The notes: generated from the sequence alone by a model not told the origin. Counted from the stretch's first letter, positions 35,895 through 44,298 are shown. The stretch is 64,000 nucleotides of DNA from Fictibacillus nanhaiensis (GCA_016401345.1 JAEACG010000005.1:1-64000); one strand, 5' to 3'. Numbers and translations: made by a program.

Positions 35895-36788
35895 TTGAAA
35901 AGAATCTTAGTAACCGGAGGCACTGGCTTTGTAGGGGGATTTCTAACCAAGCACCTTACAGCGCTTGGAAATGAAGTCTATATTCTGACAAGAAAAGATA
36001 AACAGTCAGAGAAAAAAGGCGTTCAATATGTGCAATGGATGGGAAGCAATGAACCTGACCTGCCTCCGATCGATGCCGTTGTTAACCTTGCTGGAGAATC
36101 TATAAATGGCAGATGGACCGATGAAAAGAAAAAATCGATTTTAAACAGCCGCTTAAAGGTGACAGAAGAATTATTAAAGCTTGTTAAGAAGATGCCTCAA
36201 AAGCCTTCTGTTTGGGTTAACGCTTCTGCCATAGGCTATTATGGTACTTCTGAAACCGAAGTGTTCACAGAGAGATCCTCAAAGCATGGCTCTGACTTTT
36301 TAGCTGAAGTCGTAAAAGCCTGGGAAACAAAAGCATCAGCAGCAGAATCCCTTGGTATCAGAACGGTTTTCACACGGTTCGGCCTCGTACTAGGTAAAGA
36401 CGGTGGAGTACTTCCCCAGCTAAGCCTTCCCTATCGATTCTTTGCAGGGGGTACGGTTGGTTCAGGTGAGCAGTGGGTTTCATGGGTGCACGTGGAAGAT
36501 GTAGCAAAACTCATTACAGAAGCGATAGAGAATGAACAATATTCAGGACCTGTAAACGTTACTTCCCCACATCCTGTTAAGATGAAAGAATTTGGTCAAG
36601 TAACAGCTGACGTTATGCATCGCCCACACTGGCTCCCGGCACCATCTATAGCTTTTAAAATCATGTTTGGAGAGATGAGTATGTTGATTCTCAAGGGACA
36701 GCACGTCCTTCCTGAAAAAGCGGGAAACTTAGGCTATACGTTTACATATCCTCACTTAAAGGGGGCTTTACATGATTTGTTACAATGA
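35895..36788 (+). CDS. yfhF: YfhF, TIGR01777-family epimerase-like oxidoreductase
   Basis: A 297-residue atypical SDR (SDR39U1). The Rossmann motif TGGTGFVGGFL is at residues 7-17, NLAGESINGRWTDEKKKSI at about 68-86, NASAIGYYG at about 112-120, and a C-terminal DUF1731-like segment ends the protein. Length matches B. subtilis YfhF (303). Substrate unknown. The TTG start is 6 nt after AGAGGTGG. Confidence 0.9.
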   Translation: MKRILVTGGTGFVGGFLTKHLTALGNEVYILTRKDKQSEKKGVQYVQWMGSNEPDLPPIDAVVNLAGESINGRWTDEKKKSILNSRLKVTEELLKLVKKMPQKPSVWVNASAIGYYGTSETEVFTERSSKHGSDFLAEVVKAWETKASAAESLGIRTVFTRFGLVLGKDGGVLPQLSLPYRFFAGGTVGSGEQWVSWVHVEDVAKLITEAIENEQYSGPVNVTSPHPVKMKEFGQVTADVMHRPHWLPAPSIAFKIMFGEMSMLILKGQHVLPEKAGNLGYTFTYPHLKGALHDLLQ

Positions 36789-36818
36789 TAATAAAAATAA
36801 TTTATCAGGTGACACATT

Positions 36819-37949
36819 ATGAAAACATTAATCCAAAAAGCAAAAGTATATCCGATTACGAGCAGCGAACTTCAGCAAGGAGATGTTCTAGTAGAAAACG
36901 GCAAAATCTCAGCTGTCGAAGCACACATAGAACCGTCAGCTGACATGGAGATCATCCAAGCTGAAAACCTGCATCTTCTTCCAGGATTCATTGATGTTCA
37001 TACTCATTTAGGTTTGTATGATGAAGGAACAGGCTGGGCTGGCAATGATGCTAACGAGACGCACGAGGTGCTCACACCTCACATCCGTGCGATCGACGGC
37101 TGCCACCCTCTAGACATCGCCTTTAAAGATGCTGTTCGTTTTGGAGTAACTACTGCTCACATCATGCCCGGAAGTGCAAATGTTATTGGTGGAACAACCT
37201 CTGTTATCAAAACGCATGGTCATGACATCAGAAAGATGATTATTAAGGAAACAGCAGGACTTAAAATCGCGTTGGGTGAAAATCCAAAACGTATTCATAG
37301 TGGACGTCATAATGATTCCATCACCCGTATGGGAATTATGGGCATGCTTCGTGAAGCCTTCTATCAAGCAAAAGATTCAGCGTATCAAGATAATTTGCGT
37401 GTTGCACCGATCGCAGCTGCTTTAAACCGTGAGATTCCTGTTCGCATTCATGCTCACCGTGCAGATGATATACTTTCGGCTATCCGTTTTGCGGAGGAAT
37501 TCAACTTAGATTTTCGTATTGAACACTGTACAGAAGGCCACCTTATTGCAGACTCATTTAAAGACTTGAACTTGAAAGTAAGCGTTGGTCCTACTCTGAC
37601 ACGAAAGTCCAAAATCGAACTGAAGAACAAATCATGGGAAACGTACCGTATACTATCTGAAAATAATGTTGATGTTTCCATTACGACCGATCATCCTTAC
37701 ATCCCTATACAGTATTTAAACGTTTGTGCGGCAATTGCTGTAAGGGAAGGTTTGAGTGAAAAAAAGGCGCTTGAAGGGATCACCATCGCTCCTGCCAGAA
37801 ATCTTGGAATAGATGATCAAGTAGGCAGTATCGAGCCAGGAAAAGATGCAGATTTATCCCTTTGGACCGAGCATCCGTTCCACTTTTCTGCTACCCCTGT
37901 TATGACCATGATTGACGGTGAAATAATTTACAAAAAATCTACAAAATAA
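36819..37949 (+). CDS. Amidohydrolase family protein
   Basis: A 376-residue metal-dependent amidohydrolase, imidazolonepropionase-like. Metal ligands are recognisable: HTHLG (residues ~62-66), the HAHRAD His (about 211), the following RIEHCTEGH His and the TTDHP Asp (about 288); the C-terminal GSIEPGKDADLSLW motif is typical. The substrate is unknown; cyclic amides or peptides are likely. The start follows a weak TCAGGTGAC site 30 bp after yfhF. Not part of the B. subtilis yfh block. Confidence 0.85.
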   Translation: MKTLIQKAKVYPITSSELQQGDVLVENGKISAVEAHIEPSADMEIIQAENLHLLPGFIDVHTHLGLYDEGTGWAGNDANETHEVLTPHIRAIDGCHPLDIAFKDAVRFGVTTAHIMPGSANVIGGTTSVIKTHGHDIRKMIIKETAGLKIALGENPKRIHSGRHNDSITRMGIMGMLREAFYQAKDSAYQDNLRVAPIAAALNREIPVRIHAHRADDILSAIRFAEEFNLDFRIEHCTEGHLIADSFKDLNLKVSVGPTLTRKSKIELKNKSWETYRILSENNVDVSITTDHPYIPIQYLNVCAAIAVREGLSEKKALEGITIAPARNLGIDDQVGSIEPGKDADLSLWTEHPFHFSATPVMTMIDGEIIYKKSTK

Positions 37950-38081
37950 CTATTTTCTTTTTTGAAAAAATGTCTTATGATACAAATAGAGCAACATGCG
38001 GATTAAGCGAATCCGGAACATTTTAAAAGTCGCTCAAGAGTCAAATACAACATTATTTTCATAAATTAAATATTGAAGCAA

Positions 38082-38141
38082 GGGAAGGCAATTGGTGCGC
38101 CACCAGCTATGACTGGTCCTAGTGGGTTCGATTCCCACCCC
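38082..38141 (+). promoter_or_regulatory. tRNA-like cloverleaf in the GNAT gene leader
   Basis: The sequence folds as a truncated tRNA. Short acceptor GGG (38082-38084) / CCC (38139-38141); two-base linker AA; D-arm GGC/GCC (38087-38089, 38099-38101) with a loop containing the GG pair; anticodon-like stem ACCAG/CTGGT (38102-38106, 38113-38117) with a 6 nt loop; variable region CCTA; and a canonical T-arm, GTGGG-TTCGATT-CCCAC (38122-38138). The acceptor is too short and there is no CCA end, so it is not a functional tRNA gene. The role is inferred to be regulatory. Confidence 0.6.
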
Positions 38142-38197
38142 GAATTAATTTTTATTCTTAATTCGAGGGTGGGGGATACTTCTGCCCTCTAGGAGGG
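38134..38197 (+). promoter_or_regulatory. Alternative hairpins controlling the ribosome binding site of the GNAT gene
   Basis: CCCACCC (38134-38140), used by the T-arm and acceptor, can instead pair with GGGTGGG (38167-38173) in a 15 bp hairpin that also contains CGAATTAA/TTAATTCG. GAGGG (38165-38169) can pair with CCCTC (38185-38189). CCCTC can instead pair with the GAGGG (38193-38197) of the ribosome binding site. The chain forms mutually exclusive on and off states. No T-run follows, so control would be translational. Confidence 0.55.
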
Positions 38198-38203
38198 ATT
38201 AAA

Positions 38204-38770
38204 TTGTTGAAAAAGCGTGATTTATCAGAGAGTCATGTTCTTTACAATTTAATGGTGCACCCAGACGTCTTCCCTTTTGTGCGTCAAAAAGCGGCTTCAT
38301 TCGAAGAATTTCTATTTCTAACGAAGCAAACGATCGAGGAAGAGGACCAAGGAAACATTATTTCCAGAACGATTTTGGATGAGTGGCATAATCCAATCGG
38401 CACCATTAATTTATTTGATGTCCAAGATGGCTATGGCTTTCTTGGCACCTGGATTGGTCAGCCTTACTTCGGAAAAGGGTACAATTCTTTAGCAAAAGAT
38501 GCTTTCTTTTCTGAATTGTTTTATGAAAAAGATATCCACACAATCTTTATGCGTATTCGTAAAGTAAATATTCGTTCACAAAAAGCAGCTGAAAAAATTC
38601 CTTATGTGACGTTAGCCAACGAAACAAGAAAAGATGTTTATAATCAGTTAAACCAAGGTCAGGATATCTATAACCTATATCAGATTGAAAAAGATAACTA
38701 TCTCATGCACATGCTTCGTACGCAATCACAGCCTCTTGAAATTGTGGAAGAACAGTTAAAGGAAGCTTAA
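38204..38770 (+). CDS. GNAT family N-acetyltransferase (RimJ/RimL-like)
   Basis: A 188-residue protein. The GNAT core is seen in NPIGTINLFDV (beta strand 2-4 region), GTWIGQPYFGKGYNSLAKDAFF (acetyl-CoA-binding QxxGKGxNS-type loop, about residues 83-104) and the strand IHTIFMRIRKVNIRSQKAAEKI, which carries the N-x-x-S/A-x-x-x-x-E pattern of RimJ/RimL-like enzymes. The substrate is unknown. The TTG start is 6 nt after GGAGGG, which is embedded in the alternative hairpins described upstream. Confidence 0.82.
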   Translation: MLKKRDLSESHVLYNLMVHPDVFPFVRQKAASFEEFLFLTKQTIEEEDQGNIISRTILDEWHNPIGTINLFDVQDGYGFLGTWIGQPYFGKGYNSLAKDAFFSELFYEKDIHTIFMRIRKVNIRSQKAAEKIPYVTLANETRKDVYNQLNQGQDIYNLYQIEKDNYLMHMLRTQSQPLEIVEEQLKEA

Positions 38771-38807
38771 TACAGGTAATGTGTACACTTACTCTGCGCA
38801 TACTAAT

Positions 38808-38842
38808 GAACATCACTCCTATTGAGTGGTGTTTATTTTTTT
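38808..38842 (+). terminator. GNAT gene terminator
   Basis: AACATCACTC / GAGTGGTGTT stem, 5 nt loop, T-rich tail. Confidence 0.8.
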
Positions 38843-38858
38843 CTAAGGAGGTAAAGTT

Positions 38859-38996
38859 ATGGAAAGCCGTAAACAACAAGCAAAAGAAAGAAACAACGAT
38901 CTAACAAAAACACAAGAAATTCTATATAAAGAGGAATTAAAGTCTGCAGAATCAACGGCAGAGACACAAGAGATGACAAACGAAGATAATTCCTAA
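38859..38996 (+). CDS. yfhE: YfhE-like small protein
   Basis: A 45-residue, highly charged peptide (MESRKQQAKERNNDLTKTQE...) with the KTQEILYKEELKSAE core of YfhE-like proteins, and an AAGGAGGT site. It lies next to a yfhD-like gene, as yfhD-yfhE do in B. subtilis. Function unknown; expression in sporulation is plausible. Confidence 0.65.
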   Translation: MESRKQQAKERNNDLTKTQEILYKEELKSAESTAETQEMTNEDNS

Positions 38997-39010
38997 GTTT
39001 TTTTCATAGG

Positions 39011-39046
39011 CACGTCCCGTGGAAAGCGAGCATCTGTAACGGATTT
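39011..39046. repeat. Dispersed repeat, end fragment
   Basis: CCCGTGGAAAGCGAGCATCTGTAACGG matches one end of the 128-bp repeat; the rest is missing. Confidence 0.6.
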
Positions 39047-39171
39047 TCTAAAAGGATGATTCTTCCTATAATATTTAGCTGAAAAATGCACATTCTATAG
39101 TTGAGGACAAGTTCCTCAATTGCTTTTGTTTTACGTTTCAAACATCGTGATATCTTTAAGGAGGTATTTGT

Positions 39172-39336
39172 GTGGAAAAACGTAACCGAAAGTCCTCATT
39201 GCACAATAATGCTAAAGCTTCTCAAGCCAAAGGACTTGATGTCGAGTACTCAAGTGAATTGGCAGATCAAAACGATCTTGAAGCACAAGCACGTGCACAA
39301 GCCGCTGACCGACGCCAGAAAAAAAGTCGTCGCTAA
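39172..39336 (+). CDS. yfhD: YfhD-like small protein
   Basis: A 54-residue polar protein with the diagnostic GLDVEYSSELADQNDLEAQA and AQAADRRQKK pattern of the YfhD family. The GTG start at 39172 is 6-7 nt after AAGGAGGT; a longer frame in another register covers the same bases without family similarity. Neighbour of the yfhE-like gene. Function unknown. Confidence 0.75.
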   Translation: MEKRNRKSSLHNNAKASQAKGLDVEYSSELADQNDLEAQARAQAADRRQKKSRR

Positions 39337-39340
39337 GTGC

Positions 39341-39373
39341 AAAAAGACCTGCTGGGATAGCAGGTCTTTTTTT
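39341..39373 (+). terminator. yfhD terminator
   Basis: AAAGACCTGCT / AGCAGGTCTTT 11 bp stem with a long T-run. Confidence 0.88.
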
Positions 39374-39403
39374 AGTATAGAAATCCTTATGGTTTTAATA
39401 TAT

Positions 39404-39531
39404 TGTGGACAAAGTTATCCACAACACTGTTGATAATGTTGATATTTCAAATTAACATAATAGTTATTGTGTGCAAATTTGTGCAAATCACAATAGTTAT
39501 GCACATTTTCTGTGGAAAAACATGTGGATAG
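39404..39531. promoter_or_regulatory. Cluster of DnaA-box-like sites
   Basis: In 128 bp: a perfect DnaA box TTATCCACA (39415-39423, plus); TTATGCACA (39497-39505, plus) and TTTTCCACA (39511-39519, minus), both fitting TTWTNCACA; and single-mismatch sites TTGTCCACA (39404-39412, minus), TTATCAACA (39428-39436, minus) and CTATCCACA (39523-39531, minus). The surroundings are very AT-rich. The position between yfhD and maa is far from any dnaA-like gene in this window, so a DnaA-titrating cluster is more likely than an origin. Confidence 0.6.
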
Positions 39532-39567
39532 TGTGTATATTTCTGAATTTTTTAAGCTTTAAATATA

Positions 39568-40131
39568 TTATTTCATTTCAATCGTTTTAATGATTCTTGC
39601 TGGGTTACCCCCAACTACTACGTTAGCCGGTACATTTTTGGTGACTACAGCTCCAGAAGCTACAACCACATTATCTCCAATTGTTACACCTGGATTAATA
39701 ATGACTCCCCCACCGAGCCAAACGTTATTTCCAATTTCAACAGGTTTTCCATACTCTACACCCGAATTTCTTTCACTAGGATCTAATGGATGTGTAGCCG
39801 CATAGACATGAACACCTGGTGCCAGCATACAATTATCTCCAAACCGAACTTCACACACATCTAAAATGGTACAGTCAAAGTTGGCATAAAAGTTTTCCCC
39901 AACATGAATGTTATAGCCATAATCACATTTAAAGTTCGGTTCTATTCCAACATTCTGACCGGTTGATCCGAATAATTTTTTTATTAAAGATGTACGCTTA
40001 TCCATTTCCTCTTCCGTTGTTGCATTGTACTCTCGAGTCAGTCTTCTTGCTTGAATTCGTTCGTTTACAAGCTGCTCATCATCGGGACGATACATCTCGC
40101 CATCTATCATTTTCTCTTTTTCCGTTTTCAC
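39568..40131 (-). CDS. maa: Maltose/galactoside O-acetyltransferase family
   Basis: A 187-residue left-handed beta-helix acetyltransferase. The N-terminal cap ([18 protein letters not shown]) and hexapeptide repeats with the catalytic His in [16 protein letters not shown] (about residue 113) are those of Maa/LacA enzymes, which acetylate sugars with acetyl-CoA. Length close to B. subtilis Maa (184). The start at 40131 follows a weak AAGGGAATG site. Physiological substrate unknown, possibly sugar detoxification. Confidence 0.9.
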   Translation of the reverse strand: MKTEKEKMIDGEMYRPDDEQLVNERIQARRLTREYNATTEEEMDKRTSLIKKLFGSTGQNVGIEPNFKCDYGYNIHVGENFYANFDCTILDVCEVRFGDNCMLAPGVHVYAATHPLDPSERNSGVEYGKPVEIGNNVWLGGGVIINPGVTIGDNVVVASGAVVTKNVPANVVVGGNPARIIKTIEMK

Positions 40132-40158
40132 ACAGCAGCATTCCCTTCGTGTCTTGAC

Positions 40159-41550
40159 TTATTTCAGTACTAACGTACAAACAGCTTCAACTTGTGATGT
40201 TTGCGGAAACATATCCACAGGAGTAATTTGTTCTACTTTATAACCATTACTTATTAACATGTGGACATCTTTTGCTAATGTTGACGGATTACATGAAACG
40301 TAAATCATTTTTTTAGGTTTTGTTTTTATGATTGTATCTAAGAAAACAGGATCACACCCCGTTCTTGGTGGATCCACTACTACAACGTCGGGTTGCCAGC
40401 CTTCTTTAACCCATTTCGGGAGAAGTTTTTCTGCTTTTCCCGTTTCATAAAAAGCATTTTTGATGTGATGTTTGTCAGCATTTTTTCTAGCATCCATGAT
40501 GGATTCTTTAATAATATCCATCCCTCTCACTTCTTGGGCATCTTTTGCAAGCCACATGCCGATCGTACCTGACCCACAATATGCATCAACGACCTTTTCA
40601 TTACCAGTAAGGTTCGCCTGCCTTTTTACCTCGTTATATAAGTTCACGGTTTGCTCAGGATTCAATTGAAAAAATGCACGCGCTGATAGCTCAAAACGAA
40701 GATCGCCAAGATGCTCAGTAATCGTATCTTTTCCGTAAATCTCATCCGTCTGATCACCAAATACAAGCGAAGTTTTCTCTTCGTTTACATTTTGAACAAG
40801 AGATGTCACTTGAGGCAGTCTTTTCTTGATCTCTTCAATAAAAAGTTCTTTTTTCGGCAGCTCATTGGTTGCAGTTACGATGACTAGCTGAATTTCATCT
40901 GTACGGAAAGCCGTCCTAACTACAATCGTACGAATGCTACCAGTTTGTTCTTTTTCGTCATATACAGGCAGGTTCAGATCTCTTATAATCTGTTTCACTT
41001 TATTCGTTACAATATTTGTATCTTCGTGTTGAACGAGACAATGATCAATGTTAATCAGCTTGTGTGAGTTACTGCTGTAAAGACCAGCAATGATAGTATC
41101 ATCGATTTTACCCACCTGAAACTGAGACTTGTTGCGATAGGCCCAAGGCTCATCCATTCCAATTGTTTTTCTCACATTCAATTTATCCCTATGAATCTTT
41201 GTGTATCGCTCAAAAGCCTGCACAACAATATCTCGTTTTTCTTTTAGTTGCGCCGGATAGGACATATGCTGAATCTGACATCCCCCGCACGTCTCATAGA
41301 TCGGGCAAGGTGGTGTTACTCTATCCTTTGACTTTTTAAATACTTTTTTAATCTTTGCTTCTGCTCGATTTGGAAAGACTTTTGTAATAATAACCGACAT
41401 TTCTTCACCCGGAATCCCTCCAGGGACAAATACAACTTGTCGTTCATGAAATCCGATCCCTTCTCCATTGATACCTAATCGTTTAATGGATAAAGGAATT
41501 GTCTCACCAATCTTCATAATGGGATTATTTTGTTTAGTATTCTTCATCAT
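40159..41550 (-). CDS. rlmCD: 23S rRNA (uracil-5-)-methyltransferase RlmCD
   Basis: A 463-residue RumA-type enzyme. N-terminal TRAM domain (residues ~12-70, [14 protein letters not shown]), [4Fe-4S] cysteines in [15 protein letters not shown] (C82, C88, C91) with a fourth in DHCLVQH, SAM motif [23 protein letters not shown], and the catalytic Cys in [13 protein letters not shown]. subtilis RlmCD (YefA) methylates U747 and U1939 of 23S rRNA with the same layout. The ribosome binding site GAGTGAAG is weak; the second ATG (41547) is equally possible. Confidence 0.92.
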   Translation of the reverse strand: MMKNTKQNNPIMKIGETIPLSIKRLGINGEGIGFHERQVVFVPGGIPGEEMSVIITKVFPNRAEAKIKKVFKKSKDRVTPPCPIYETCGGCQIQHMSYPAQLKEKRDIVVQAFERYTKIHRDKLNVRKTIGMDEPWAYRNKSQFQVGKIDDTIIAGLYSSNSHKLINIDHCLVQHEDTNIVTNKVKQIIRDLNLPVYDEKEQTGSIRTIVVRTAFRTDEIQLVIVTATNELPKKELFIEEIKKRLPQVTSLVQNVNEEKTSLVFGDQTDEIYGKDTITEHLGDLRFELSARAFFQLNPEQTVNLYNEVKRQANLTGNEKVVDAYCGSGTIGMWLAKDAQEVRGMDIIKESIMDARKNADKHHIKNAFYETGKAEKLLPKWVKEGWQPDVVVVDPPRTGCDPVFLDTIIKTKPKKMIYVSCNPSTLAKDVHMLISNGYKVEQITPVDMFPQTSQVEAVCTLVLK

Positions 41551-41668
41551 ATCTTCACTCGTTTCTTAGCTAAAAGTGGCTTTCCTTATTGTAGACGAAA
41601 CTTGCTTGTTCTACCAACTTCAATCTCAATCAAAAAAGAGTTTATATAAAAATAATACTAAAGTCAGA

Positions 41669-41697
41669 TTGTCTTGAATTTTTATAATCTCTATAAT
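41669..41697 (+). promoter_or_regulatory. SigA promoter of the GH16 glucanase
   Basis: TTGTCT (41669-41674), 17 bp spacer, perfect TATAAT (41692-41697). The predicted start point falls at the edge of operator 1. Confidence 0.7.
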
Positions 41698-41704
41698 AGC
41701 TTTA

Positions 41705-41720
41705 ACGAAAGCGCTTTCGT
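41705..41720. promoter_or_regulatory. Operator 1, LacI/CcpA-type palindrome
   Basis: ACGAAAGCGCTTTCGT is a perfect 16 bp palindrome with the central CG of LacI-family operators; the core GAAAGCGCTTTC equals a cre core. It overlaps the predicted transcription start. Confidence 0.75.
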
Positions 41721-41748
41721 AAATAGCGCTTATCATTTTTTGTATTTT

Positions 41749-41762
41749 CGAAACCGCTTTCG
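41749..41762. promoter_or_regulatory. Operator 2, LacI/CcpA-type
   Basis: CGAAACCGCTTTCG, one inner mismatch from operator 1, 42 bp centre to centre downstream; pairs of such sites allow looping or roadblock repression. Confidence 0.65.
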
Positions 41763-41796
41763 TTTCAATATTTATAATAAAGGAGGATATTGCTCA

Positions 41797-44229
41797 GTGA
41801 AAAAAATCTATGCCTTTGCTCTCTCTGCTTTATTAATGATGCCTAGCGGGGGGACTGCCTCTGCAGATGACGATGTGGATAAAGAAGTACAAAAAAAGAA
41901 AGGGAAAGCGAAATGGTCTCTTACTTGGTCAGATGAATTTAACAAACCTCAAATTGACCCAAAAAAGTGGACGTATGATATCGGTAACTGGATAAAAGAT
42001 GAAGATGGGAATCTCATTACACCAGGCTGGGGAAACAATGAAAAACAGTATTACACGAACTCAGATGAGAACTCATTTATCAAAGATGGTAAATTGATTA
42101 TCCGTGCTAAAAAAGAGAGTACAACTGATGACTCAGGTACTTATGATTATACGTCTGCCAAATTAAAAACAAAGGGATTATTCAGTCAAACGTATGGCCG
42201 GTATGAGGTTCGCGCTAAATCTCCTACAGGTAAGGGATTGTGGCCAGCGGTTTGGATGTTACCCGAAAAGGATCGATATGGCGGATGGGCTGCATCAGGG
42301 GAAATAGACATCATGGAAGCTTGGGGAAGTAAACCTAATAAAGCAGCTGGCACGCTCCATTATGGGGAGACTTGGCCAAACAATCGGTATACAGGTAAAG
42401 AGTTTGAATTCCCTTTTAACGAAGGAATCAATACTTGGCACACATATGCCATCGAATGGGAACCTGGTGAGATCAGATGGTATGTAGACGGTGAACTGTA
42501 TCAAACGCAAAATGAGTGGTATGCAAAAGGACCAAATAATCCGATCAAGTTTTCTTATCCAGCACCTTTTGATCAAAACTTTTATTTAATCATGAACCTA
42601 GCTGTTGGTGGTTGGTTTGATGGAGATCCTGATGAAACGACTACGTTCCCTCAACAGATGGAGATTGATTATGTTCGTGTATATGAGATGAAAAACCACG
42701 ATTACCGAGATCCAGTGGAACCTACTCCAAAGCCTGTTGAACTGCCTGAAGATGCTAAACAACCTCTTGATGATGGAAACCTGATTTATGACGGAAACTT
42801 TGAAAGACCTTTGACTCGCATCGATCAAAATGAAACACCATTCGATCCAACCTACTGGAACCTTGTTACCCTTCCTGACTTTGGTGGTGAAGCTTCTGCT
42901 GATAAAGAAATGATCGATAATAAGAATTTTGCAGTGATCACTCCACAAGTTCCTGGAGCATTTTCACATTCTGTTCAAGCGATCCAACTTCTTTCACTCG
43001 GCAAAAGCGGACGTTACAAAGTTAGTTTTGATGCAAAAGCAGCATCTGACCGACAAATGACTGTTAAAGTTGGCGGTGGCGCAGAGCGAGGTTGGGGTAA
43101 ATACTCCAATGAAGAAAATATCAAATTAGGCACTGCACTTTCAAGTTATTCCTTTACCTTTGATATGCTTGCCGATACAGATCTTGCTGCTCGATTAGAA
43201 TTCAATCTAGGGAACAACGGAAGCGTTCCTGTTTGGATCGGTAACGTGCGTGTAGAAGAAGTTACAAATGAGCCCATTGATGAGTCCGCCTCTAAGCCAC
43301 CACTTCGCGATGGTAACCACATTTATAACGGAACATTCGATCAAGGCGCAATGGATCGATTAACGTATTGGAACTTTGTTTCCAAACACAAAAAAGATAG
43401 AGCTGTTGTTAGCGAGAAATCTCGTGAATTTCATGCTGATTTAAAGGGACACTCTACTAACAAAACAGATAAATACCTTGTTCAAAAAGGAATCCAATTG
43501 ATCAAAGGAAATGATTACCTTTTAACTTTTAAAGGAAAAGCCGATAGAGCTCGATCCATTGCAATTGGTGTGTTAAATGAAAGCGGCAAACAGTTCTATG
43601 TAAAACCAGCTAAAGTAACTCTAAACAAAAAGAGTGATACGCACGAGGTAAGGTTTACGTATGAAGGAGAAACGTCAGATTATAATAGCCAGTTAATCTT
43701 TTACTTAGGCGGCAATCCTGCTGATGTTTACTTAGATGATATTGTTTTGAAAAAATTAACCAACATTCCTGATTACAACGATGTGGACATGAAACCATTA
43801 AAAAATGGAGATTTTCTTTCCGGCCTTTCATTTTGGAGCCCCTACATTCATTACGATGCTAACGCTGAAATTGTGAGTGAGGAAGGCAAAGCCATGATTA
43901 ACATCAATTCTGAAGGAAATGAGCCATGGAGCGTTCTTTTAGAACAAGGCAATTTAAAATTAGTTGAGGGATTGAATTACGAACTACGTTTTTCGGTTTC
44001 CTCACAGATCGCTCGCAACATAGAGGTAACTTTAGAGAACGCACAGTACAAGCGTTATTTTGCTGAGAGCATTGAAATTGGAACTGAAAAAACCACCTAT
44101 ACGTACAAAATAACCCCTACTGATACAGATACGTTGTCTTTAAAATTCCTTTTTGGAAAGAGTCTAGGATCACCACTAGGCGAACATGAGATCTATCTCG
44201 ATGACGTGCAGCTATCTGTTTTAAAATAA
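41797..44229 (+). CDS. Secreted GH16 beta-glucanase with three CBM4/9-like modules
   Basis: An 810-residue secreted protein. Signal peptide residues 1-23 (KKIYAFALSALLMMP ... TASA), then a GH16 catalytic domain to about residue 300 with the active-site motif SGEIDIMEAWG (Glu169, Asp171, Glu174), as in laminarinase-type endo-1,3-beta-glucanases. Three CBM_4_9-type modules follow, beginning near residues 327 (NLIYDGNFE), 506 (NHIYNGTFD) and 667 (PLKNGDFLSG). The GTG at 41797 has AAGGAGG 10 nt upstream; the frame before it crosses the promoter and operators. Expression is probably repressed by a LacI-type factor or CcpA. Confidence 0.92.
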   Translation: MKKIYAFALSALLMMPSGGTASADDDVDKEVQKKKGKAKWSLTWSDEFNKPQIDPKKWTYDIGNWIKDEDGNLITPGWGNNEKQYYTNSDENSFIKDGKLIIRAKKESTTDDSGTYDYTSAKLKTKGLFSQTYGRYEVRAKSPTGKGLWPAVWMLPEKDRYGGWAASGEIDIMEAWGSKPNKAAGTLHYGETWPNNRYTGKEFEFPFNEGINTWHTYAIEWEPGEIRWYVDGELYQTQNEWYAKGPNNPIKFSYPAPFDQNFYLIMNLAVGGWFDGDPDETTTFPQQMEIDYVRVYEMKNHDYRDPVEPTPKPVELPEDAKQPLDDGNLIYDGNFERPLTRIDQNETPFDPTYWNLVTLPDFGGEASADKEMIDNKNFAVITPQVPGAFSHSVQAIQLLSLGKSGRYKVSFDAKAASDRQMTVKVGGGAERGWGKYSNEENIKLGTALSSYSFTFDMLADTDLAARLEFNLGNNGSVPVWIGNVRVEEVTNEPIDESASKPPLRDGNHIYNGTFDQGAMDRLTYWNFVSKHKKDRAVVSEKSREFHADLKGHSTNKTDKYLVQKGIQLIKGNDYLLTFKGKADRARSIAIGVLNESGKQFYVKPAKVTLNKKSDTHEVRFTYEGETSDYNSQLIFYLGGNPADVYLDDIVLKKLTNIPDYNDVDMKPLKNGDFLSGLSFWSPYIHYDANAEIVSEEGKAMININSEGNEPWSVLLEQGNLKLVEGLNYELRFSVSSQIARNIEVTLENAQYKRYFAESIEIGTEKTTYTYKITPTDTDTLSLKFLFGKSLGSPLGEHEIYLDDVQLSVLK

Positions 44230-44235
44230 TCCTTG

Positions 44236-44283
44236 AACGCTTAAACCACTGTTTTCTCAAAAGCAAAGGTTTAAGCGTTTTTT
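44236..44283 (+). terminator. Glucanase gene terminator
   Basis: AACGCTTAAACC / GGTTTAAGCGTT 12 bp stem with a ~20 nt loop and T-run. Confidence 0.8.
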
Positions 44284-44298
44284 GTATCCTTTTAGTAC

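Noticed and set aside
38082-38141. Functional tRNA gene
   Set aside because: The acceptor stem has only 3 bp, the anticodon loop has 6 nt and there is no CCA or room for one; it is better explained as a leader structure.
38082-38203. Fluoride riboswitch or T-box leader
   Set aside because: GGCAATTGG...GCC recalls the fluoride aptamer, but the pairing partner of the pseudoknot is absent. AGGGTGG recalls a T-box, but the NACC portion and the specifier stem are missing.
39404-39531. Replication origin
   Set aside because: No dnaA, dnaN or other origin-linked gene and no DnaA-trio or unwinding region were seen beside it, and gene order places this region elsewhere on the chromosome.
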